From JAHJQZ01 sp963667595 (lineage in GTDB: Bacteria; Pseudomonadota; Alphaproteobacteria; Rhizobiales; Devosiaceae), in NCBI GenBank assembly GCA_963667595.2, contig CAXXWD010000009.1, positions 372,001-436,000 of the forward strand: a stretch of DNA of 64,000 bases, given 5' to 3'. Positions 35,656-44,548 of the stretch are shown one piece after another. The notes under the pieces are model-generated. The model saw only the letters and a program-made list of their open reading frames with translations. It was not told where the DNA came from and did no database searches. The stretch's first letter is position 1. Every line of letters begins with the position of its first letter. A program made the translations under genes and the position numbers.

Positions 35656-36590
35656 CGGTAATCGCTCCTGTTGATGAAGTGGAAGACGCCGAAGGTTAAA
35701 AGCGCGACGGCGATAAAAAGCACGGTCGCCATGGCGGTCGCCTGGCCGTATTGCGCGCTGTCGAAACGCGTGTAGGCGTAATAGGAAACAAAATTCGTCG
35801 CGAAGTTCGGGCCGCCCTTGCTCATGATCATCACCACGGTGAAGGTCTTGAGAAATTCGATCAGCGCATAGACCGTGTTGACCACGATCGCCGGCCGAAG
35901 CTGCGGGATGATCACATAGCGGAAGTTCTGCCAGCGCGACGCCCCGTCGATTTGCGCCGATTCCGAAAGGCTCTTGTCGAGCAGTTGGAAATTGGTGAGG
36001 AAAATCAGAGTGTAAAGGCCGACGTGATGCCAGAGTTCCGCGATGACGAGCGTGAAGAACGCCGTCACCGGCGTGGTGATTCCGGCAAAAGGCGGCAGGC
36101 CGAGATCCAGGAGCACGGCGTTTACGACGCCGAAATCCTGGTTGAACATCCATTTCCACACGATGTAGCCGGCGACTTCCGGGGTGATGACCGGCATGAA
36201 GACGGCGAGTTTGAAGAAGGTTCCGCCATGCGTGATGATCGGGTTGCTGAGCAAAAGCGCCAGCGCCAGAGCCATCGCCACGTTCAGGACCACCGCGACA
36301 ATGGTGTAAACAAGCGTCAGCCACAATGAGTTGAGAAACATCGCGTCGGTCAGGATGGTGCGGAAATTGTCGAGACCCACAAAGACCGGTTTGTCGCTGA
36401 GCGCCGTGTAGGATTCGGTAAAGGCGAGATAGATGCTTTGCGCGATCGGCCAGATGCCGAACAGGATGGATAAAAGCGCGAAAGGCAGAATGAAAAGATA
36501 AAGGACGCTGTGTCCACGGGCGAGCCGCATCCGCATTCGCAGCGTGTCGCCGAACGTGACCGCAAGCGGCGGTTCAATCGCTGATTGCAT
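35652..36590 (-). CDS. CUT1-type sugar ABC transporter permease 1 (MalF-like)
   Basis: A 312-residue permease with six transmembrane segments and the loop SLSESAQIDGASRWQNFRYV. The ATG at 36590 (MQSAIEPPLAV) with AGGA in front is preferred to a GTG at 36602, whose ribosome binding site would be too close. It is separated from the binding-protein gene by about 145 bases with a strong hairpin, and overlaps the next permease. Confidence 0.88.
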   Translation of the reverse strand: MQSAIEPPLAVTFGDTLRMRMRLARGHSVLYLFILPFALLSILFGIWPIAQSIYLAFTESYTALSDKPVFVGLDNFRTILTDAMFLNSLWLTLVYTIVAVVLNVAMALALALLLSNPIITHGGTFFKLAVFMPVITPEVAGYIVWKWMFNQDFGVVNAVLLDLGLPPFAGITTPVTAFFTLVIAELWHHVGLYTLIFLTNFQLLDKSLSESAQIDGASRWQNFRYVIIPQLRPAIVVNTVYALIEFLKTFTVVMIMSKGGPNFATNFVSYYAYTRFDSAQYGQATAMATVLFIAVALLTFGVFHFINRSDYR

Positions 36591-36647
36591 GTTTCCTGGC
36601 ACTCCCGTTTCTTCCAGCTCTCATCACGCACGCCACGGCCGAAACAC

Positions 36648-36670
36648 GCCGGGGCCTTGCGGGCCCCGGC
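36648..36670 (-). terminator. GC-rich hairpin after the binding-protein gene
   Basis: GCCGGGGCC (36648-36656) and GGCCCCGGC (36662-36670) form a perfect nine-base stem with a five-base loop. It lies between the binding-protein stop (36737) and the first permease start (36590). It probably raises the level of binding protein over permease. Confidence 0.6.
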
Positions 36671-36736
36671 ATCCCGTCGCCGGCCTCCACCATGCGATCG
36701 TTTCGGATGGGGAGGTCATGGTGGAGACCGCTTCGG

Positions 36737-38035
36737 TTACTTCTTGAGTTCGGCGTCGGCCTTGGCCTGGAGCTTGGCCGCGGTTTCGGCGAACCAGGCC
36801 GCCCAGTCTGCCGGCGGATTGGCGATCGCGCCACTCAGTTCGACGTAGTAATCGTCGACCAGCGCCGGATACCAAGCATAGCTTGATGCCATGAAATCGT
36901 CGGTCTGCATCGGGTACTTGCCGTTGACGAAATTGACGAGGCTCGGCGTGACCCCGGACGTGTCGAGATCGCTGCGGACGATGCCGCCCATGCGTTCGAG
37001 CGAATCCTGTTGCTGTTGTTTGCCGACGATGCTGGCGACGAATTCCTTGGCCAGATCGACGTTCTTGCCGTTGCACGGAACCGACATGCCGCGAACCGTA
37101 CCGACGAGCATGGCGCCGTCGACGCCCGCATCGAAGCTCGGCAGCGGCCCGACGACGTAATCGCCCATAAGGGCTTCCTTGTCCCACTTGCCGACATTCC
37201 AGTTGCCGACACGGAAAAAGCCGACGCGTCCGCCTTCGATGAGCTGATACATGTCGGTGAAAGTGTGGTTGATCGTGTCCGGGGCGACCAGCTTGTAGTC
37301 GGTGTAGACCTTCAGATATTCCGCGGTCGGCAGGGAAACGGCGGGATCGGCAATGGTGATCTGGCCGTTTTCGTCCATCAGATCGTGCGGCGCGCGGTTG
37401 CCGCCCATGGCGAACAGCTTGGTGCCGGCGCCAATCAGCGAGCCGGACCCACCGCCCTGCAGCGCAAAGCCATAGGTGTCGTCCTGCCCGTTGCCGTCCG
37501 GGTCCTCGTTCTGGAAACGCTCCGCGATGCGCAGCATTTCGGGCCAGGTTCTGGGATAGTCCTCGCCGAGCTTTTCAAGCCAGCTCTTGCGGGCGCCCCA
37601 GGCGGTGATGACGCGCTGGAACGGCATCATGACGACGTGTCCGTCATAGGTGCCGGCGGTCAGGTCGCCGTCGGTGATGAAGGACCGGTCGTCCTCGGGC
37701 AAGCCGTTAACGAGGTCCGACAGATCGCAAAGCTTGCCGGTCGATTGCTGAACCGTCGCCAGGCGATTGTTGTCGTTGAACAGAATGTCGGGACCGGTTT
37801 TGGTGTTGACCGCCGCAATCGATTTTGAAAACCACTGTTCCGTCGGCATGGTGACCGACCGCACGGTGACGTCGGGATGGGTTTTCTGGAACTCCGTCGC
37901 CATGGCATCGATCAGCGCCAGGCCGTCATCACCCTTGTCGTGCCAGATCACCAGCTCGGTGGCTCCGACCCAGCTCGTGGACATCAGCAAAGCCGCCACA
38001 AGCGCGAGCCCGGATTGAATATGCATTTTTCTCAT
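36737..38035 (-). CDS. CUT1-type sugar-binding protein with a calcium-loop-like motif
   Basis: A 432-residue periplasmic binding protein. The signal peptide is MRKMHIQSGLALVAALLMST, cleaved near VGA/TE. A segment around residue 165 reads NEDPDGNGQDDTYGF, an EF-hand-like loop also seen in some binding proteins for acidic oligosaccharides such as alginate fragments. ATG 38035 follows GGGAGGAAAC. The gene is divergent from the LacI regulator at 38188, with a TTGCGTA/TACGCAA inverted repeat between. The neighbouring GH88 suggests the ligand ends in an unsaturated uronic acid. Confidence 0.88.
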   Translation of the reverse strand: MRKMHIQSGLALVAALLMSTSWVGATELVIWHDKGDDGLALIDAMATEFQKTHPDVTVRSVTMPTEQWFSKSIAAVNTKTGPDILFNDNNRLATVQQSTGKLCDLSDLVNGLPEDDRSFITDGDLTAGTYDGHVVMMPFQRVITAWGARKSWLEKLGEDYPRTWPEMLRIAERFQNEDPDGNGQDDTYGFALQGGGSGSLIGAGTKLFAMGGNRAPHDLMDENGQITIADPAVSLPTAEYLKVYTDYKLVAPDTINHTFTDMYQLIEGGRVGFFRVGNWNVGKWDKEALMGDYVVGPLPSFDAGVDGAMLVGTVRGMSVPCNGKNVDLAKEFVASIVGKQQQQDSLERMGGIVRSDLDTSGVTPSLVNFVNGKYPMQTDDFMASSYAWYPALVDDYYVELSGAIANPPADWAAWFAETAAKLQAKADAELKK

Positions 38036-38120
38036 CGTTTCCTCCCAAAGGGATCAGCCCGCATTTTTGCGGTCCTGCCAAGCAATGAATGGCAAAAGAT
38101 GATTGCGAAGTCAACTCAAA

Positions 38121-38157
38121 TTGCGTATATAACGAAACACAGCGTTAGTTTACGCAA
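38121..38157. promoter_or_regulatory. Operator candidate between binding-protein and LacI genes
   Basis: TTGCGTA (38121-38127) and TACGCAA (38151-38157) form a perfect inverted repeat with 23 bases between them, in the 152-base divergent spacer. The inner sequence contains AACG and CGTT, which could form a second nested site. It is the likely target of the LacI protein at 38188. Confidence 0.5.
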
Positions 38158-38187
38158 CAAACGACACGAAGCAACGGGAGCGATGGC

Positions 38188-39252
38188 ATGAGCGCACACT
38201 CAAAGGATGCCGCTGGCGAGACGCCGAGCGTCAACATGCGCGATATTGCGAAAGCGGCTGGCGTTTCCGTTTCCACGGTCTCCCGGGCCTTGCGCCAGTC
38301 GAAGGGCGTCAGCGATCAGGTGCAGCGCGAAATCTCGGATATCGCCGCCAGCATGGGCTATGACGGGCCGAGTTCGGCCCTGGCGAAGCTGGCGACCAAG
38401 ATCTACATCCTGTTTCCCATCGATTTTTCATCGACCGACGCCGGTGGCTTCTATCAGGAGATCATCACCGCGCTCGAAGAGGAGTTCGATAACGAGGGCG
38501 TTCCGGTCGAGGTGGTGTTTCTCGAACACGGCGCGGACAATGCCGAGCGCATCAGGACGCTGAGCGAGCGGCATGAAAAGACCGGATTCGTGCTCATCGG
38601 CGTCGACGATCCGAGAATTCTCGAAATCGCCGGCGATCTGCCGCCGATCCTTCTGGCCAACCAGACGGATCCGCAAATGCGCGTCGATTCCATTACGCCG
38701 GCCAATCAGCAGGGCGGCTATCTGGCGACGCGGCACCTGCTCGATCTCGGTCACCGGCGCATTCTGCACCTCACGTCATTGCGGCGGTCGACCATTCGCG
38801 ACCGGATGATCGGATATCGTGCCGCGCTTGCCGATTTTGGCTGCGATTTCGATCCCGATCTCGTGCTCGACGTGGAAAACATGCACGCCCCCGATGGCGC
38901 CGTGGCCATTGCCAAAGTGCTGGAAGAGGGGAAACTCGATTTTACCGCCATTTTTTGCGCCAACGACCTGCTCGCCGCCGGCACGATTTCGGCGCTTTTG
39001 CGGGCCGGACGTAAAGTACCGGATGATTGCGCGGTCGTCGGCTTCGACAACACGCGCATTACCGCCCGCTACAAGCCGGGCCTGACGACGATGGCCGTCG
39101 ATCTCAGCGAACTCGGCCATTATGGCGCCCGGCGACTTCTTGAGCGCATGCAGAACCCAAACATGGCGTCCTTGACGATGCTCGTCGGCTGCCAGCTCAT
39201 CCAGCGGGAATCGACCGGCGCCCGGATTATCCGAGAGGGAACCAGCAAATGA
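38188..39252 (+). CDS. LacI-family regulator of the GH88 locus
   Basis: A 354-residue repressor with helix-turn-helix NMRDIAKAAGVSVSTVSRAL and a PBP-type ligand domain. ATG 38188 follows GGGAG. It is divergent from the CUT1 transporter and its stop overlaps the next gene by four bases (ATGA), so the regulator and the unknown 330-residue protein are translationally coupled. It probably controls both the transporter and its own operon (38188-41400). Confidence 0.9.
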   Translation: MSAHSKDAAGETPSVNMRDIAKAAGVSVSTVSRALRQSKGVSDQVQREISDIAASMGYDGPSSALAKLATKIYILFPIDFSSTDAGGFYQEIITALEEEFDNEGVPVEVVFLEHGADNAERIRTLSERHEKTGFVLIGVDDPRILEIAGDLPPILLANQTDPQMRVDSITPANQQGGYLATRHLLDLGHRRILHLTSLRRSTIRDRMIGYRAALADFGCDFDPDLVLDVENMHAPDGAVAIAKVLEEGKLDFTAIFCANDLLAAGTISALLRAGRKVPDDCAVVGFDNTRITARYKPGLTTMAVDLSELGHYGARRLLERMQNPNMASLTMLVGCQLIQRESTGARIIREGTSK

Positions 39253-40241
39253 TCGATATCAGCGATCTCATCGATGCCGCATACCAAACGGTCAAACAGG
39301 CCGAGATCGAACCGGGCCATTACTGTCGCCATGTCGGCGCCCTGGCTGCCGATCGCCACGACAACCCCTATGGGTGCGCCGATGCCGCCAATATCCTTTA
39401 TACGATCAACGCCTTTCCCCGGGACGGCGAAATGCGTGAGGCTTTTGTCGATGCCCTGAACGGGTTGCAACAGGAAGACGGGCTCTGGCGCGAAGCCACC
39501 CATCACCCGATCCATACCACCGCCCATTGCATCGCCGCCCTGGAGCTTTTCGACGCCGGCCCCGCCCGTCCGCTTATGGCCTTGGCCGATTTGCGCGATC
39601 CTATACGCATGGAAGCTTTCCTCGACGCGCTGCCATGGCGTGAAAACCCCTGGCGGGCCTCGCATCAGGGCGCCGGGCTCCACACGGCGCTGACCCTCTC
39701 CGGCGACGCAACAAAAGCGTGGCGCGAAGCCTATGTTGCGTGGTTTGCGCAACAAGCCGATCCCGAAACGGGATTCTGGCGGCGCGGATATATCGATCCG
39801 GTGGAACACGAGGGCACCCGCACGATTTTTCCGCATCTGGCCGGTTCGTTTCACTATCTGTTCGCCATGCAATACGAACGGGCGCCGCTGGTCTATCCCG
39901 ACAAGGTGATCGATTCCTGCCTGGCCCTTCAGGCCGAAGATGTGTTTCCGCTCGGCCGGACCATCGGATTTGCCGAGATCGATTGGGTTTATTGTCTCAA
40001 TCGGGCCAGCCGGCAAACCGCGCATCGTTTCGATGAACGCACCGCGGCGCTGACATCGTTTGCCGAAAAATACGCCGATTATCTCAGGGCCGTCATGACA
40101 AAACGCGACCCGGCCACGAAGGACCTGCACCTGTTGTTCGGGGTGCTGTGCGCGCTTGCCGAATTGCAGATGGCCCTGCCGGGTTTCATCCGGACCGAAA
40201 AACCGCTTCGCCTCGTTCTGGACCGCCGGCCTTTCATCTGA
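39249..40241 (+). CDS. Unrecognised 330-residue alpha/alpha-type protein
   Basis: No family is recognised with confidence. The protein is helical and carries motifs like the QW repeats of squalene cyclases and prenyltransferases: LNGLQQEDGLWREATHHPIH followed by TTAHCIAALELF, and later FAQQADPETGFWRRGYIDP. This points to an alpha/alpha toroid, a fold also used by many polysaccharide lyases and uronyl hydrolases. No signal peptide is visible. It is coupled to the LacI gene by an ATGA overlap and is followed 40 bases later by GH88. Context suggests a cytoplasmic step in breakdown of the imported oligosaccharide; the function is not established. Confidence 0.7.
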   Translation: MIDISDLIDAAYQTVKQAEIEPGHYCRHVGALAADRHDNPYGCADAANILYTINAFPRDGEMREAFVDALNGLQQEDGLWREATHHPIHTTAHCIAALELFDAGPARPLMALADLRDPIRMEAFLDALPWRENPWRASHQGAGLHTALTLSGDATKAWREAYVAWFAQQADPETGFWRRGYIDPVEHEGTRTIFPHLAGSFHYLFAMQYERAPLVYPDKVIDSCLALQAEDVFPLGRTIGFAEIDWVYCLNRASRQTAHRFDERTAALTSFAEKYADYLRAVMTKRDPATKDLHLLFGVLCALAELQMALPGFIRTEKPLRLVLDRRPFI

Positions 40242-40281
40242 CCCGGCATACGCCGACCTTCCCATCACGTAAGGACTGATC

Positions 40282-41400
40282 ATGACTGCAATCGCAATGG
40301 ATGACGATACGATCCATTGGGTGGACGAAGCCCGTAGCCAGGCGCGCAGGAAAATCCTCCGACTGGTTCACAATGTCGGTCCCGCCTTTTTGCACGCCAC
40401 CGACAAAGGGCGGTATGTCGCCGAACCGGACTGGTGGTGGACCTCCGGTTTCTGGCCGGGCCTCATTCGTCTTGCGTCCGACGGAGACGAAGAGCTCAAC
40501 GGGATCGCCGATATCGCCGAAGACAGGCTGTTCGGCATCCTTCAGAACGACGGTTTTTTCCAATTGCATCACGATGTCGGCTTTCAGTTCGTGCCGACTG
40601 CCGTCATGCGGTTCAGGCAAACGGGCAGTCCGGAAGCCAGACGGAGGGGCGTGATCGCCGCCCAGATACTGATGGGGCGCTTCAATCCCGCAAGTGGCGT
40701 GATCGAGGCCTGGAACGGTAAAGACAATCGGGGCATTTCGATCATCGACACGATGATGAACTTGCCGCTGTTGTTCTGGGCGTCCGAAACGACGGGCGAA
40801 CCGCGTTTCGCCAATGTTGCTGTAACGCACCTCGAAACGGCAATTCCCGCCTTCGTTCGTGAAGATCATACGGTCCACCACATCGTTCGCTTCGATCCCG
40901 AAAAGGGCGGCAGGATCGAAGCGCTGGGCGGTCAGGGTTATGCCCCGCAAAGCGCCTGGGCGCGCGGGCAGGCCTGGGCGATCTACGGTCTTGCCATCGC
41001 GGCACGCTATACGGGCGTGGCGGACTATCGGGTCCTGTCGCGCGCCATTGCCGACCGTTTTCTCGATCTCAATGCGTTGCATGGCGTGCCGCCCTGGGAT
41101 TTCCGCGCGCCCGATGCGGCGACGGCGGTACGCGACAGCTCGGCTTCGGCCATTGCCGCCTGCGGACTCCTGGAACTGTCGGCGCTGGGCGATCCTTCGG
41201 CGCGGGAACAGGCAGAAGAGCTGCTGAGGATCCTGAGCGAACGGAGCGCGACAGTCGATGACGATAAAGAAGATGGCCTTTTGAAAAACGCCACGGCCAA
41301 TCTTCCGGCCGGTTATGGCGTCGATGCCAGTCTGATCTATGGCGATTATTTCTTTTTCGAGGCGCTGAACCGTCTCGGGGGCGGGGCGACCTGCTGGTAA
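40282..41400 (+). CDS. GH88 unsaturated glucuronyl/galacturonyl hydrolase
   Basis: A 372-residue (alpha/alpha)6-barrel enzyme. Asp98 in LHHDVGFQF and Asp156 in IIDTMMNLPLLFWA align with the two catalytic Asp residues of Bacillus unsaturated glucuronyl hydrolase, and WARGQAWAIYG and SASAIAACGLLEL are family landmarks. No signal peptide is present. It would hydrate and release the 4,5-unsaturated uronic acid from lyase products inside the cell. It is the last gene of the LacI-unknown-GH88 operon, and differs clearly from the GH105 at 21631, so the two likely serve different glycans. Confidence 0.88.
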   Translation: MTAIAMDDDTIHWVDEARSQARRKILRLVHNVGPAFLHATDKGRYVAEPDWWWTSGFWPGLIRLASDGDEELNGIADIAEDRLFGILQNDGFFQLHHDVGFQFVPTAVMRFRQTGSPEARRRGVIAAQILMGRFNPASGVIEAWNGKDNRGISIIDTMMNLPLLFWASETTGEPRFANVAVTHLETAIPAFVREDHTVHHIVRFDPEKGGRIEALGGQGYAPQSAWARGQAWAIYGLAIAARYTGVADYRVLSRAIADRFLDLNALHGVPPWDFRAPDAATAVRDSSASAIAACGLLELSALGDPSAREQAEELLRILSERSATVDDDKEDGLLKNATANLPAGYGVDASLIYGDYFFFEALNRLGGGATCW

Positions 41401-41562
41401 ACGCTGCCGCAGACTCGTCGGAACCCTTTGGGATTCTTTGCCGTCCGATCGATGCGAGATCGCGCGCGCTTGCCGTGGGAAAGACATGGCGGGAACAGTC
41501 CGGACCATCCGGTTCGACCAAGCCGAACGACATGCCCGGCAAGCTGCAGGTCGGCGGTGTGT

Positions 41563-42669
41563 TCAGGCTTCGGACAAGAGCGCGGCGCTCTTGATGAGGG
41601 CGTGAACCCTGTCGCCCGTTTTAAGCGCGAGTGCGTCGCAGGATTTGCGGGTGATGTGGGACAAAAGAACCGCACCGTCCCCGGCAGGACCAATCGCAAG
41701 AAAAACGGTCACCTGATGTTTGCCGGCCGGCTGGATGTCGATGATACGGGCGGAGGGGGCATTGAGAATACTGAGACCTTCGGGCAGAGGCGGCCGGCAG
41801 AGCGCGACATCGGACGCGACGATGCGCAGGCGATGGCGGGATCCGGTTTCGCCGACTGCGCCGGGAACGAAGAATACCGTGTCGTTGACCCGTAACGAGG
41901 TCAGCCCATAGTCCGGATCATGAGCCGCAACCGTGCCGACAAGAACCGAGGCGGCATCGGGCTGGCGGGCGAACGGCAGGTCGGGATCGGCAAGAAGGGA
42001 TTCGGTCGGCCCGCTGGCACGCACATGGCCCGTTTCCATCAGCACCATGCGGTCGGCAAGGCGTTCGACTTCGGCGATGTCGTGGCTGACGTAAAGGATC
42101 GGGATGGCCAGCTCGTCATGCAGCCGCTCCAGATAGGGCAGGATGTCGTTCTTGGCGAAACGGTCGAGACTGGCGAGCGGCTCGTCCATCAACAGGATTT
42201 CGGGCGCGGACAGAAGCGCCCGGCCGATCGCTACCCGCTGGCGTTCACCACCCGACAGATGGCCCGGCGCCCTGTCGAGCAGGGCGTTGAGGCCCAACAG
42301 ACCGGCGACCTCTTCGACATCGAGTCCGCTTTGCGCCCTGGCCCGTTTCTGCCCGTAAACGAGATTGGCCCTCACTGACATGTGGGGAAAAAGACTGGCT
42401 TCCTGAAAGACGTAACCGAGCGGCCGGCGATGGGTGGGGACACTGTCCGCGCCGTCCTGCCAGACCGCGCCGTTGACGACGAGATAGCCGTCCGGCAGGC
42501 GGTCGAGACCGGCAATGCATCTCAAGACTGTGGTCTTGCCACAGCCCGACGGGCCAAACAGCGCCGTCACGCCGCGTGCCGGGCAGGTAAAATCCACATC
42601 GAGGTTGAAGCGTCCGCGTCGTCCGCGAAACCGTGCTTCAATGGCGTTGCCGGATCGGGCTGGGGGCAT
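41563..42669 (-). CDS. modC: Molybdate ABC transporter ATPase
   Basis: A 368-residue ATPase with Walker A GPSGCGKT, signature LSGGE, Walker B LLMDEP and switch VSHD. The C-terminal section (from about residue 290) is the molybdate-binding MOP/TOBE domain (LNAPSARIIDIQPAGKHQVT), diagnostic of ModC. It starts 14 bases after modB. It powers molybdate import with ModB and ModA; TOBE binding of molybdate gives feedback inhibition. Confidence 0.92.
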   Translation of the reverse strand: MPPARSGNAIEARFRGRRGRFNLDVDFTCPARGVTALFGPSGCGKTTVLRCIAGLDRLPDGYLVVNGAVWQDGADSVPTHRRPLGYVFQEASLFPHMSVRANLVYGQKRARAQSGLDVEEVAGLLGLNALLDRAPGHLSGGERQRVAIGRALLSAPEILLMDEPLASLDRFAKNDILPYLERLHDELAIPILYVSHDIAEVERLADRMVLMETGHVRASGPTESLLADPDLPFARQPDAASVLVGTVAAHDPDYGLTSLRVNDTVFFVPGAVGETGSRHRLRIVASDVALCRPPLPEGLSILNAPSARIIDIQPAGKHQVTVFLAIGPAGDGAVLLSHITRKSCDALALKTGDRVHALIKSAALLSEA

Positions 42670-42683
42670 GGGACTCTACCGTC

Positions 42684-43349
42684 CTAAACGCGCCGGAAGC
42701 GCAGGCGGCGTTCGGTCAGCATGGTGATGAAAATGACCAGGAACGAGAAAACGACCATGCCGGCGGCAAGAATGTGCGCCTTGTCCCATTGCAGCATTTC
42801 CACATAGTCGTAAATCGCCACCGACAGGACCTTGGTCTCGCCCGGGATGTTGCCGCCGATCATCAAGACGACGCCGAATTCTCCCACGGTATGGGCAAAC
42901 CCGAGCACAGAGCCGGTGATGAGCCCGGACCGCGCCAGTGGCAGCGCGACGGAAAAGAAGCTGTCGAGAGGCGAGGCCCTGAGCGTGGCGGCGACTTCGA
43001 GCGGCCGGTCGCCGATGGCTTCGAAGGCGTTGCGGACCGGTTGGACGAAAAAGGGCAGCGAATAGATGACCGAACCGACGACCAGGCCGGGAAAGGTGAA
43101 GGGCAGGGTGGTGCCGAAAAGCGCCTGCGCCGCCCGGCCGACCGGACTGGCCGGTCCGAGTACGAGCAGCAGATAGAAGCCGAGCACCGTCGGCGGCAGG
43201 ACCAGCGGCAGCGTCACGATGGCACCGACCGCTTCTTTCCACCAGCCCTTGGCGCGGGCGAGTCCCCAGGCGATCGGCGTTCCGATGAGCAACAGGAAGA
43301 ACGTGGTGACGAGGGCGAGCTTCACCGTCAGCATGACCGCTTCCAACAT
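42684..43349 (-). CDS. modB: Molybdate ABC transporter permease
   Basis: A 221-residue permease with five to six transmembrane segments. PLVLPPTVLGFYLLLVLGP and the EAA-like RPLEVAATLRASPLDSFFSV loop, plus HTVGEFGVVLMIGGNIPGET, are typical of ModB. It lies between modA and modC with small gaps in one operon. Confidence 0.92.
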   Translation of the reverse strand: MLEAVMLTVKLALVTTFFLLLIGTPIAWGLARAKGWWKEAVGAIVTLPLVLPPTVLGFYLLLVLGPASPVGRAAQALFGTTLPFTFPGLVVGSVIYSLPFFVQPVRNAFEAIGDRPLEVAATLRASPLDSFFSVALPLARSGLITGSVLGFAHTVGEFGVVLMIGGNIPGETKVLSVAIYDYVEMLQWDKAHILAAGMVVFSFLVIFITMLTERRLRFRRV

Positions 43350-43379
43350 CGGCTCACCCTCCTTCTGGCCCCTCGGTGC

Positions 43380-44147
43380 TTAATCTGTGCCGTAGCCGTA
43401 GGACGCGATGATCGCGCGCGCGGCATCCGAGTTCAAAAAATCGAGAAAAGCGGTCGCAGCGGGGTTGTTCGCACCCTTGACCAGCAGCACCGCATCCTGG
43501 CGAATCGGCGTGTAAAGATCGGTCGGCACGATCCATTGCGAGCCGGCCGTGTCGGCAATCACCTGCGACAGGGCGATGAAGCCGAGCGCGGCGTTTCGGG
43601 TGGCGATAAATTGTAGGGTCTGGGAAATGTTGTCGCCCTGAACGAGCTTCGGCTCCAGGGAGGCGTAGACCCCGAGCGCCTTCATCGCTTCGACGGCGGC
43701 GGCGCCATAGGGCGCGGTTACCGGATTGGCGATGGCGATCTTGCCGAAAGTGCCGGTCTTGAGCACATCGCCCTTGTCGTCGACCATGCCAGGATCGGCG
43801 CTATAGAGCACAATCTGGCCGATCGCATAGGTGAAACGGCTTCCATCGACCGCTAAACCTTCGTCGATCGCCTTGGCGGGTCGCGCGTCATCGGCGGCCA
43901 GAAAGGCATCGAACGGCGCGCCGTTGGCGATCTGGGCATAAAGCTTGCCGGTCGAGCCGAAAATGAGCACGGCGTCGTGTCCGGTCGCTTCGTTGAAGGC
44001 CGCCGCGATCTCGGTGGCGGCGGTCGTAAAATTGGCCGCAACCGCAATCCGCGTTTCGTCCGCCAGTGAGACGGACGTCCCAAAACCGGCGCCGAGGGCA
44101 AGTCCGAGCGCCAGGGCTGGCAGGCGCGAAAAACCGGTTTTGGTCAT
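43380..44147 (-). CDS. modA: Periplasmic molybdate-binding protein
   Basis: A 255-residue binding protein. The signal peptide is LPALALGLALGAGFGTSVSL, cleaved near LADETRIAVAANF. FGSTGKLYAQIANGAPFDAF is the oxyanion-binding block of ModA, and AALGFIALSQV near the C terminus is also characteristic. It is the first gene of modABC. A fragment of a ModE-like molybdate sensor lies directly upstream. Confidence 0.92.
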   Translation of the reverse strand: MTKTGFSRLPALALGLALGAGFGTSVSLADETRIAVAANFTTAATEIAAAFNEATGHDAVLIFGSTGKLYAQIANGAPFDAFLAADDARPAKAIDEGLAVDGSRFTYAIGQIVLYSADPGMVDDKGDVLKTGTFGKIAIANPVTAPYGAAAVEAMKALGVYASLEPKLVQGDNISQTLQFIATRNAALGFIALSQVIADTAGSQWIVPTDLYTPIRQDAVLLVKGANNPAATAFLDFLNSDAARAIIASYGYGTD

Positions 44148-44178
44148 GATCGTCGTCCTTTGGAAAAATGACCGCGAT

Positions 44179-44330
44179 TCAGTCGACGCCGAGGATGATC
44201 TGAGAGGCTTTGATCAGGGCGCAGTCTTTGTCGCCGGATTTGAAGCCGAGCGTTTCCGCACTTTGCCTGGTGATGATGGCGACCAGCGTCTTGCCGCAAG
44301 CAGGTCGAAACGCGCGCCACCTGCCTTCTG
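44179..44330 (-). pseudogene. ModE-like MOP/TOBE domain fragment
   Basis: On the minus strand, GARFDLLAA followed by a one-base frame change and then LVAIITRQSAETLGFKSGDK and ALIKASQIILGVD matches the C-terminal molybdate-binding domain of ModE/Mop proteins. It ends at a stop at 44179, 31 bases before the modA start. The N-terminal DNA-binding part is missing and the frame is broken, so it is a remnant. The rest of the 401-base stretch 44148-44548 holds a short inverted repeat (CCCTCC/GGAGAGGG near 44500) and no gene. Confidence 0.6.
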
Positions 44331-44548
44331 GCCGAATTGACCGGGAAAGGCGCGGACAGGTCTGACGGCGCTTGCGGACATCGACACGAGACCCTTCCCT
44401 TGTCTTTTGCCGGGAATTTCGCAAACGAAGATGCAGTGCGCAAAGCGATGCACTGCCGTCCGTCCGGGTCTGCCGAAGGCTTCGCTTGGCCCCCTCCCCA
44501 TCGAAGGAGAGGGAAGCCAGCGGAGAGGTCGTCGAATGGCAATGCGCC

